NCBI RefSeq assembly: GCF_014648395.1
Contig: NZ_BMRA01000011.1
Location: 1 to 64,000 of the forward strand
Origin: Micromonospora fulviviridis
Lineage (GTDB): Bacteria > Actinomycetota > Actinomycetes > Mycobacteriales > Micromonosporaceae
Direction of reading: 5' to 3'
Length of the DNA stretch: 64,000 nucleotides
A program made the translations under genes and the position numbers. The stretch's first letter is position 1, and each line of letters opens with the position of its first letter. A model generated the notes under the pieces. The model was given only the letters and a program-made list of their open reading frames with translations, had not been told where the DNA came from and did no database searches. Below, piece by piece: positions 57,383 through 64,000 of the stretch.

Positions 57383-58866
57383 GCACCGTCACCCCGCCCC
57401 GCCCGGCGCGCGGGTCGGCCTCGGTCGACGCGGCGGTACCGCCGCCCGCCGGGACCCGGCTCCCGCCGGCCACGGTGCGGCCGAAGGGCTGGTCGCTGCG
57501 GTTGCCCACGGCGTGGCCGCTGATCGCGCTCTTCGTGCTCTACCCGCTGTGGTGGGCGCTCGGGGTGTCCAGCTTCGTCTTCGTCATCTTCGCGGTGCCG
57601 ATGCTGGTGCAGATGGTCCGCCGGGGCCCGGTCCGGGTGCCGCCCGGCTTCGGGATCTGGCTGCTCCTGCTGCTCTGGGTGGTGCTCTCCGCCGCGATGC
57701 TCGGCCTCACCGCTCCGAACACGCTGCCGCCGGGCGGCGGCGGCCGGTACATCGGCTGGGCCATCCGGCTGGCCAACTACGTCGGCATGACCGTGGTCAT
57801 GCTCTACGTCTACAACCTGGGCGAGCGGGAGCTGTCCCGGCGCCGGATCGTCCGGCTCTTCGGGTTCATGGGCGTGGTCGTGGTGATCGGCGGCTGGCTC
57901 GGCTCGCTCTTCCCGACCCTCGGTTTCATCGCGCCGCTGCGGTTCATCCTGCCGCACTCGATCGCCAGTCAACCCTTCGTCGCCTCGCTCATGGACGTCA
58001 AGTTCGCCCAGGTCCAGCAGGTGATCGAGGGCGAGGCCAGCTCGCCCCGGCCGTCCGCGCCGTTCACCTACACGAACTCGTGGGGCGAGAACACGGCGAT
58101 CCTGCTCATCTGGCTGATCGTCGGCTGGGTGGTGCTGGGCAGGCCGCTGCGCCGGGTGGCCGGCGTGGCGATCGTGCTGGCCGCGATCTTCCCGATCATC
58201 TACTCGCTCAACCGCGGCCTCTGGATCGGTCTCGGCATCTCCGCGGTCTACGTGGCCATCCGACTCGCCCTGCGCGGCCGGATGGTGGTGCTCGGCGGGC
58301 TCGCGCTGGCGGTCGGGCTGATCGGGGTGCTGATCGTCGCCACACCACTGGGCCGCACCTTCGACGAGCGACTGCAGAACGGGCACAGCGACGACATCCG
58401 CACCACCCTCTCCGAGGGCGCGGTCACCGCGGCCAACCACTCACCGATCCTCGGCTACGGCGGCAACCGGGCGCTGATCGGCAGCAACCGGTCGATCGCC
58501 ATCGGCAAGTCCGACGACTGCAAGCAGTGCGGCAACCGGGAGTTGGGCAGCAACGGCCAGCTCTGGGCGATGCTGGTCGGCCAGGGCTACGTGGGCGCCA
58601 TCTGCTACAACGGCTTCTTCCTCTACTGCCTCTGGCGCTACCGCCGCGACCACAGCGCGATCGGGATCGCCGGCAGTCTCGTGCTCATCCTCATGCTCTT
58701 CTTCCAGTTCACCTACGGGGCACTGGAAGCCACCCTCGCCTACGGCCTGATCTCGGTCGCCCTGCTCGCCCGCAACGACCGGCTCCGCCGGGCGCTCGCG
58801 CCGGCGCCGCCCCGGGGCACCGTGGCCGGGTTGCGGGCCCGACTGGAAGCTGCCGGTGACCACTGA
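57379..58866 (+). CDS. O-antigen ligase/Wzy-type polymerase
   Basis: A polytopic membrane protein of 495 residues with about 12 membrane segments. A large extracytoplasmic loop between about residues 325 and 390 contains HSPILGYGGNRALIGSN, the conserved H-x(3)-G(x)G pattern of the Wzy/WaaL superfamily (Wzy_C). FNRGLWI-like SLNRGLWIGLGISAVY is also typical. It should polymerise repeat units or ligate the glycan outside the membrane. The ATG overlaps the upstream stop (ATGA). DCKQCGNREL in the loop may form a disulfide. Confidence 0.87.
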   Translation: MSTVTPPRPARGSASVDAAVPPPAGTRLPPATVRPKGWSLRLPTAWPLIALFVLYPLWWALGVSSFVFVIFAVPMLVQMVRRGPVRVPPGFGIWLLLLLWVVLSAAMLGLTAPNTLPPGGGGRYIGWAIRLANYVGMTVVMLYVYNLGERELSRRRIVRLFGFMGVVVVIGGWLGSLFPTLGFIAPLRFILPHSIASQPFVASLMDVKFAQVQQVIEGEASSPRPSAPFTYTNSWGENTAILLIWLIVGWVVLGRPLRRVAGVAIVLAAIFPIIYSLNRGLWIGLGISAVYVAIRLALRGRMVVLGGLALAVGLIGVLIVATPLGRTFDERLQNGHSDDIRTTLSEGAVTAANHSPILGYGGNRALIGSNRSIAIGKSDDCKQCGNRELGSNGQLWAMLVGQGYVGAICYNGFFLYCLWRYRRDHSAIGIAGSLVLILMLFFQFTYGALEATLAYGLISVALLARNDRLRRALAPAPPRGTVAGLRARLEAAGDH

Positions 58867-60071
58867 TGGTGTTCCGCGTACCCCCGGACGGCGACGGCCG
58901 CTCCGCCTACCTCGGTGAGCTGGCCGGGCTGATCTGGCCCGAGCCGGCCGAACCCGCCCTGCGCAGAGGTGGCGGCGGTTGGGTGGTGGTGCCCTCGGCG
59001 TCCCGCCCCCGGCTGCTGGTGCCCACCGGCTCCGGCCGGGCCGCGGCGAGCGCCGTCCGGCACTCCACCGAGGCGGTCGGCCGCAAGGCCCGGCTGGTCC
59101 GGCAGGGGCTGGCCACCGCGTTCCGGCTCGGGCTGGGGCCGCTGGTGTTCCGCGACCGGCTGGTGGTGACCGGCGGTGGGCTGGACGCGTACCTGGCCGA
59201 GGTGCTGGGCGAGCGGGCGCTGGTCAGCCTGCACATCGGGCCGGCCCGGGCGAACCGCAAGCCGGTGCTGCAACTGCTCGCCCCGGACGGCCGGGCCCTC
59301 GGCTACGCGAAGCTCGGCGTCGACCCGCTGACCCGCGCCCTGGTCGACGCGGAGGCCGCCGCGCTGCGCCGGCTGGCCGACCTGCCGCTCGGCCCGGTCA
59401 CCGTGGCCGCGGTACGCCACCACGGCGACTGGCACGGGCACGCGCTGCTGGTGCAGGAGGCGCTGCCGGTGCGGCTGCCCCGGGCCACCCCGGCCGCCGC
59501 CGAGGCGGCCGAACGGGCGGCCATGGTGGCGGTCGCCGGCTGTCTGGGCGTACGCCGGCGGTCGTGGGCGGGGAGCGACCACGCGGCCCGGCTGGCCGAC
59601 GCGGTGGACGCGCTCGGTGCGCGGCCGGAGGCCGGGCGGCTGCGCGCGGCGCTCAAGACGGTCGCGGACCTGGACCCGACGGTGGCCTTCGGCGCCTGGC
59701 ACGGCGACTGGAACGGCGGCAACAGCGCGGTGCTGGCCGACGGCCGGGTGCTGGTGTGGGACTGGGAGCGGTTCGAGGCGGACGTGCCGGTCGGCTACGA
59801 CGAGCTGCACCGGGCGGTGCAGACCGCGATCGGCAACGACGGTGTCGAGCCGGTCGAGGCGGCGCGGGCGCTGATCGCCGGCGCGGACCGGGCGCTCGCG
59901 CCGTTCGACCCCGACGGGCGGGGCGCCGACCTGGTCGCCGTGCTCTATCTGGTTGAGCTGGCGGCCCGTTATCTGCGGGACCGGCAGGCGGAGGCGGGTG
60001 CGCGACTGGGGCACGTCGACACCTGGCTGCTGCCCGCCGTGGAGGAACACCTGGCCCGTCGGGCCCGGTGA
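58866..60071 (+). CDS. APH-like phosphotransferase in the polysaccharide operon
   Basis: A 401-residue protein of the aminoglycoside-phosphotransferase fold. The catalytic loop is WHGDWNGGNSAV and the metal motif is VWDWERFEAD; the N-lobe is unusual and long. It is the fourth gene of the operon, its ATG sharing one base with the previous TGA. Position suggests it acts on a sugar, polyprenol or alcohol intermediate of the glycan, not on antibiotics; that is inference. Similar proteins occur in other actinobacterial polysaccharide loci as far as I recall. Confidence 0.8.
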   Translation: MVFRVPPDGDGRSAYLGELAGLIWPEPAEPALRRGGGGWVVVPSASRPRLLVPTGSGRAAASAVRHSTEAVGRKARLVRQGLATAFRLGLGPLVFRDRLVVTGGGLDAYLAEVLGERALVSLHIGPARANRKPVLQLLAPDGRALGYAKLGVDPLTRALVDAEAAALRRLADLPLGPVTVAAVRHHGDWHGHALLVQEALPVRLPRATPAAAEAAERAAMVAVAGCLGVRRRSWAGSDHAARLADAVDALGARPEAGRLRAALKTVADLDPTVAFGAWHGDWNGGNSAVLADGRVLVWDWERFEADVPVGYDELHRAVQTAIGNDGVEPVEAARALIAGADRALAPFDPDGRGADLVAVLYLVELAARYLRDRQAEAGARLGHVDTWLLPAVEEHLARRAR

Positions 60072-60952
60072 GAGTGAGGAGTGGGGACGTGACGCTGGCC
60101 AAGGAGCAGGCGCTCCGCGCGGTGAAGTCGGTGAGCCGGACGGTCGGTCGGCTGACCGCCGGGTCGCGGATGGTGCCGGGATTCCTGATCGTGGGGGCGC
60201 AGCGCTGCGGCACCACCTCGCTGTTCAAGACGCTCTCGCAGCACCCGGGGGTGCTGCCGCCCGCCTACCACAAGGGCGTGCACTACTTCGACGTGGACTA
60301 CCGCCGGGGGATGAACTGGTACCTCGGCCACTTCCCCACCACCGCGAAAGCGGAGGCGGTGAAGGAGCAGGTCGGCGTACGCGGGATCACCGGCGAGTCG
60401 AGCCCGTACTACATGTTCCACCCGCTGGCGGCGCAGCGGATCGCCAAGGACCTGCCCTCGGTGAAGCTGCTCGTGTTGCTCCGCGACCCGGTGGAGCGGG
60501 CCTACTCGGCGCACTCCCACGAGCTGGCCCGGGGCTACGAGACCGAGCCGGACTTCGAGCGGGCGCTGGCGCTGGAGGAGGAGCGGACGGCGGGTGAGCG
60601 GGAGCGGATGACCGCCGACCCGACGTACGCGAGCCACCACCTCCAGCACAACGCGTACCTGGCCCGCGGGCGGTACATCGAGCAGGTGGAGCGGCTGGAG
60701 GCCCTGGTCGGCCGGGAGCGGCTGCACGTCATCGACAGCGACGACTTCTTCGCCGACCCGCGGCCCTCCTTCGACGCGGTCTGCGACTTCCTCGGCCTGC
60801 CCCGGTGGGCGGACATCGCCTTCGGCAAGCACAACTCGCGGTCCCGCTCGCCGATGTCGGCCGAGCTGCGGGCGCGGCTGGAGAACCACTTCGCCCCGTA
60901 CGACGAGCGGCTGGCCTCCTGGTGGGGACGCGTGCCGTCGTGGCGGCGGTGA
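60068..60952 (+). CDS. PAPS-dependent sulfotransferase (heparan sulfotransferase-like)
   Basis: A cytoplasmic sulfotransferase of 294 residues. The 5'-PSB loop is IVGAQRCGTTSLF (43-50 core), the 3'-phosphate motif is LLVLLRDPVERAYSAHSHEL, and YFDVDYRRGMNWYLGHFP, GESSPYYMF and NAYLARGRYIEQVE match the NodH/heparan-sulfate N-sulfotransferase type that modifies sugars. It probably sulfates the lipid-linked repeat unit before export. GTG at 60068 overlaps the previous stop; a GTG at 60089 with GAGGAG upstream is a possible alternative start. Stop overlaps the flippase GTG. Confidence 0.92.
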   Translation: MRVRSGDVTLAKEQALRAVKSVSRTVGRLTAGSRMVPGFLIVGAQRCGTTSLFKTLSQHPGVLPPAYHKGVHYFDVDYRRGMNWYLGHFPTTAKAEAVKEQVGVRGITGESSPYYMFHPLAAQRIAKDLPSVKLLVLLRDPVERAYSAHSHELARGYETEPDFERALALEEERTAGERERMTADPTYASHHLQHNAYLARGRYIEQVERLEALVGRERLHVIDSDDFFADPRPSFDAVCDFLGLPRWADIAFGKHNSRSRSPMSAELRARLENHFAPYDERLASWWGRVPSWRR

Positions 60953-62550
60953 CCCGCGCGGACGCCGGCGGCACCCCGACGCTCACCGCACCGGCCGGCG
61001 GACCCGGCGCCGCCGGCGGACCCGGCGCGGGCCTGGGCGGCGCGGCCCGGCAGGGCTTCGCCAACCTGGTCGGGGTGGGCCTGGCGGCGGTGGCCGGCTT
61101 CGGGCTGAACATCGTCATCGCCCGCGGCTGGTCGGTCCGCGAGGCCGGCATGTTCTTCGCGGCCACCAGCGCCTTCATGATCGCCGCGTCGGCGGCCCGG
61201 CTCGGCACCGACGTGGGGACCGTCTACTTCGTCAGCCGGCACCGGACCCTCGACCAGCGGGACCGGATCCGCGGCACGATCCTGGCCGGGCTGCTGCCGG
61301 TGCTGGCGGTCGGCGCGCTGCTCGGGCTGGCCGGCTGGCTGGCCGCCCCGGCCCTGGCCGAGGCCACCATGCCGGAGGCCGGCCCCGGCGGGGTGACCGC
61401 GCTGCGCATCCTGCTGGCGTTCGTGCCGCTGGCCGCGCTGAACGACTACGCGCTCGCCGCCTGCCGCGGCTTCGGCCAGATGCGGCCGCTGCTCACCGTG
61501 GAACGGCTCGGCCGCACCCTGGTGCAGTTCCTGGCCGTGGCGGTGGCCGCCTGGCTCGGGCTCTCCGCCACCGTCGCGCTGCCGCTGGCCTGGGTGGTGC
61601 CCTACCTGTTCGCCGCGGCGGTCGCGCTGGCATGGCTGGGCCGGCTGGTCCGCCGGGCCGGCCGGCAGGTGACCCGACCCGTGCCGACGGGCGAACTGGT
61701 CGGGCCGTTCTGGCGGTTCACCGGGCCGCGCGCGGTCAGCAGCCTGGCCGCGATCGTGGTGCAGCGGCTGGACATCGTGCTGCTCAGCGCCCTGCGCGGG
61801 CCGGCCGACGCGGCGATCTACACGGCGGCGACCCGGTTCCTGGCGCTCGGTCAGCTCTCCAGCGTGGCGCTCTCCAGCTCGGTGCAGCACCGGCTGGCGG
61901 CCGCCTTCGCCCGCGACGACCGGGCCGAGGCGCGGCAGCTCTACCAGGCCGCGACCGGGTGGCTGGTGCTGCTCTCCTGGCCGGCGTACCTGCTGTTCGC
62001 GGCGTTCGCCACGCCGATGCTGGCGCTGTTCGGCTCCGGCTACGGCGACGGTCACCGGGTGGTGCTGCTGCTCGCGCTGACCATGCTGGTGGCCACCGGC
62101 TGCGGCATGGTCGACATGGTGCTCAACATGGCCGGCCGGACCGCCTGGACCTTCTACAACGCGATGGCCGGCACGGTGCTCAACGTGGTCGCCAACCTCG
62201 TGCTCATCCCGCGGTACGGCATCCTCGGCGCGGCCCTGGCCTGGACCGTCTCCATCCTGGTCACCAACCTGGTGCCGCTGGGCCAGCTCTGGTGGTCGAT
62301 GCGGCTGCACCCGTTCGGCGCCGGCACCCGGGCCGCCATGGCGCTGGCCGTCGCCGCGTTCGGCCTGCCGCTCGGGGTGGCCAGCCTGCTCGACGCCCCG
62401 GTGCCGGCGCTCGCCCTGGTGGCGGCCGGCGGCGCGGCGGCGTACCTGGCCGGCGCCTGGCGCTGGCGGACCACCCTGCACCTCGACGCGCTGCGCGCGC
62501 TGCGGCGGGGCCGGAACCGCACCGGCGCGAACCCGGCCGCCCAGTCCTGA
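60949..62550 (+). CDS. Wzx-type polysaccharide flippase (MOP superfamily)
   Basis: An integral membrane protein of 533 residues with about 14 predicted segments in the RfbX/MviN pattern. It starts with GFANLVGVGLAAVAGFGLNI as the first TM and has FWRFTGPRAVSSLAAIVVQR before the second half. It should flip lipid-linked oligosaccharide repeats across the membrane for polymerisation by the ligase-type protein. The GTG at 60949 overlaps the sulfotransferase TGA (GTGA). Alternative upstream starts would overlap more deeply and seem less likely. Confidence 0.9.
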   Translation: MTRADAGGTPTLTAPAGGPGAAGGPGAGLGGAARQGFANLVGVGLAAVAGFGLNIVIARGWSVREAGMFFAATSAFMIAASAARLGTDVGTVYFVSRHRTLDQRDRIRGTILAGLLPVLAVGALLGLAGWLAAPALAEATMPEAGPGGVTALRILLAFVPLAALNDYALAACRGFGQMRPLLTVERLGRTLVQFLAVAVAAWLGLSATVALPLAWVVPYLFAAAVALAWLGRLVRRAGRQVTRPVPTGELVGPFWRFTGPRAVSSLAAIVVQRLDIVLLSALRGPADAAIYTAATRFLALGQLSSVALSSSVQHRLAAAFARDDRAEARQLYQAATGWLVLLSWPAYLLFAAFATPMLALFGSGYGDGHRVVLLLALTMLVATGCGMVDMVLNMAGRTAWTFYNAMAGTVLNVVANLVLIPRYGILGAALAWTVSILVTNLVPLGQLWWSMRLHPFGAGTRAAMALAVAAFGLPLGVASLLDAPVPALALVAAGGAAAYLAGAWRWRTTLHLDALRALRRGRNRTGANPAAQS

Positions 62551-62578
62551 CCCGTTCCTGCGTACCGATGGGACCCCG

Positions 62579-63511
62579 ATGACCAGCAGCACGCCCCTCG
62601 CCCCGCACTCCGGCCTGTCGACCGTGAAGGCCGCGAAGCTCGCCGCCGTCGGCCTGCTGGCGGACCGGAAGGAACGCCGCGAGCTGGAGCGGCCGGTGGA
62701 GGCCGCCAACCGCAAGCTCAGCCTGAAGGTCGAGCGGCCGATCTTCATCCTCGGCGCGCCCCGCTCCGGCACCACGTTCCTGGGCAGCTGCGTGGGCGCG
62801 CTGCCGGACGTGTCGTACCACTTCGAGCCCCGGCTGACCAAGGCGGTGGCCCGCTGCGTGTACGAGGGGAGCTGGACCCCGCAGCGGGCGGCCCGCTACT
62901 TCCGCGGCTACTACGGGGCGCTGCTCGCCGCCTCCGGTCACGGCGGGCTGCGGTTCGCCGAGAAGGACCCGGAGAACTGCTTCATCGTGCCCTTCCTGGC
63001 CGAGGTCTTCCCGGACGCGGTCTTCCTGCACGTCTACCGGGACGGCCGGGACGTGGCGGTGTCGCACGCCGAGCAGCCGTGGCTGAACGCCGCCTCGACG
63101 GGCACCGGGAAGAGCGGCCGCGGCGGCACGCCCTGGGGGGCCGCGCCCCGGTTCTGGGTGGAGCCGGAGCGGCGCGAGGAGTTCAGCCAGGTCTCCGACC
63201 TGCGCCGCTCGGCCTGGATGTGGCGCCGCTTCACCAGCAGCGCGCTGGCCCAGCTCGCCGGCCTGCCGGCGGAACGGGTCCGGCACCTCCGCTACGAGGA
63301 CATCGTCAGCCGCCCGGCCGAGGCGGCCGAGGTGGTCGCCGACTTCCTGGCCGTCGGTGACCCGGCGGGCCGGGAGGCGCTGCACGCCCGGTTCGCCAAG
63401 GCCCGGCCGAACTCGGTCGGTCGGTGGCGGCAGCGGCTGACCGAACAGGACCTCGCCGACGTGGTCGCCGAGGCGGGGCCGCTGCTCAGCGAACTCGGCT
63501 ACACCGCGTAA
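62579..63511 (+). CDS. PAPS-dependent sulfotransferase
   Basis: A cytoplasmic sulfotransferase of 310 residues. The 5'-PSB loop is FILGAPRSGTTFLGS (GAPRSGTT at 59-66), followed by FEPRLTKAVARCVY. The 3'-phosphate region is FLHVYRDGRDVAVSHAEQPW, and HLRYEDIVSRPAEAAEVV is the family's C-terminal helix. It is only distantly similar to the other two sulfotransferases of the locus, so it probably sulfates a different position or sugar. A 28-bp gap follows the flippase, the only gap in this operon apart from the next one. Confidence 0.9.
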   Translation: MTSSTPLAPHSGLSTVKAAKLAAVGLLADRKERRELERPVEAANRKLSLKVERPIFILGAPRSGTTFLGSCVGALPDVSYHFEPRLTKAVARCVYEGSWTPQRAARYFRGYYGALLAASGHGGLRFAEKDPENCFIVPFLAEVFPDAVFLHVYRDGRDVAVSHAEQPWLNAASTGTGKSGRGGTPWGAAPRFWVEPERREEFSQVSDLRRSAWMWRRFTSSALAQLAGLPAERVRHLRYEDIVSRPAEAAEVVADFLAVGDPAGREALHARFAKARPNSVGRWRQRLTEQDLADVVAEAGPLLSELGYTA

Positions 63512-63645
63512 GGGCCGTCGCGCCGGGCCGTCGCGCCGGTAGAGTGCCAGGGGTCGCCCGCCCGTCCCGGCGCGCCGCTCCGCTGACACGGGGTCGCCGG
63601 GGCCGACAACCGTGGGGCCGGCGACCATCCTGGGGAGAGGTTGCG

Positions 63646-64000
63646 GTGGTACGACGGTTACGACGGACGATGGCGGCCGTGTTCGCCCTGACCTGCCTCG
63701 TTCCGGCGGTGGCGGCCTGTGACTTCGGCTCGACCGACCGGCCGGACGGTGGCACGACGGCGGCGGCGCCCCCGCCCACGGTGACGCCCCGGACCAGCCC
63801 GGTCCGGACCACCGGTCGCGGGCCGGAGCTGCCGGAGAAGGGCGCCTGGGTGGGCGCCTGGGTCAAGCCGCAGTTCCACAACGCCACCGGGCGGGCGGCC
63901 GCGTTCGACGACTTCAACCGCGCGGCCGGCGGCGAGCTGACCATCGCGCACATGTTCCACGAGTGGAACGAGGCCTTCCCGGGCGCCACCGAGCGGGCCT
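63646..64000 (+). CDS. GH26-like lipoprotein, cut by the window end
   Basis: The first 118 codons of an exported protein are visible. VVRRLRRTMAAVFALT leads into a lipobox VAAC (Cys25), then a Thr/Pro-rich linker and a domain starting GAWVGAWVKPQFHNATGR. FHEWNEAF at 104-111 contains the His-Glu pair typical of GH26-like or related clan GH-A glycosidases. It resembles the extracellular domain of the 49287-50936 protein in type. GGGGAGAGG precedes the GTG. The 3' end lies outside the window. Likely a polysaccharide-processing enzyme of this locus. Confidence 0.75.
   Translation, partial: MVRRLRRTMAAVFALTCLVPAVAACDFGSTDRPDGGTTAAAPPPTVTPRTSPVRTTGRGPELPEKGAWVGAWVKPQFHNATGRAAAFDDFNRAAGGELTIAHMFHEWNEAFPGATERA

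Overview
The window is very GC-rich actinobacterial chromosome. Gene content and style suggest Micromonosporaceae (Micromonospora-like): SCO4848-type and SpaA-type proteins, an IdeR-type iron box, a SoxR with a four-Cys cluster, heavy GTG start use, overlapping GTGA/ATGA operon junctions, and many apparently leaderless genes with a TANNNT box 6-7 nt before the start codon. The assignment is inference; no 16S gene lies inside the window.

Layout. 1-450: three tandem minus-strand promoters that look like those of an rrn operon starting just off the left edge. 630-6440: small membrane and secreted proteins, a PRC-barrel protein, then two aminoacyl-tRNA synthetase genes of auxiliary type (trpS, argS). 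Each is preceded by a leaderless small ORF; the one before argS ends in an Arg-codon cluster and is followed by mutually exclusive RNA hairpins. 6554-10487: two related ABC-2 permease operons sharing a 53-bp regulatory element; in the second the ATPase gene has shrunk to 16 codons. 10632-19057: an accessory region with a Nudix gene, a decayed EamA transporter and a 7.3-kb island in tRNA-Arg(ACG). The island is flanked by 45-bp direct repeats and carries a type I restriction-modification system (hsdM-hsdS-hsdR) with no visible integrase. 19124-34874: mainly core-like genes, including an HTH-peptide deformylase fusion, a flavohemoglobin, an iron-boxed FhuF-like reductase, methyltransferases, two tRNA-Ser genes and soxR divergent from a split transketolase. 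35114-48105: a secreted SGNH hydrolase-lectin, a two-component system with repeated operator-like sites, thiolase, rhomboid protease, cyclophilin, CorA and an aminotransferase.

48305-64000 looks like a locus for a sulfated extracellular polysaccharide. It holds a CysQ-type phosphatase that could remove PAP, three PAPS-type sulfotransferases, a split Alg14/Alg13-like glycosyltransferase pair, a GT2 enzyme, a Wzz-like protein with a degenerate tyrosine-kinase domain, an O-antigen-ligase-type polymerase, a Wzx-type flippase, a DUF3048 lipoprotein and two GH26-like glycosidases at its edges (the right one cut by the window end). The core is two divergent, tightly coupled operons around 54.1-54.6 kb.

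Most unusual are the Arg leader/attenuator before argS, a duplicated 59-bp element that inserts between overlapping stop/start codons while keeping translational coupling, the integrase-less restriction island with matching palindromes near both ends, and the sulfotransferase-rich polysaccharide locus.
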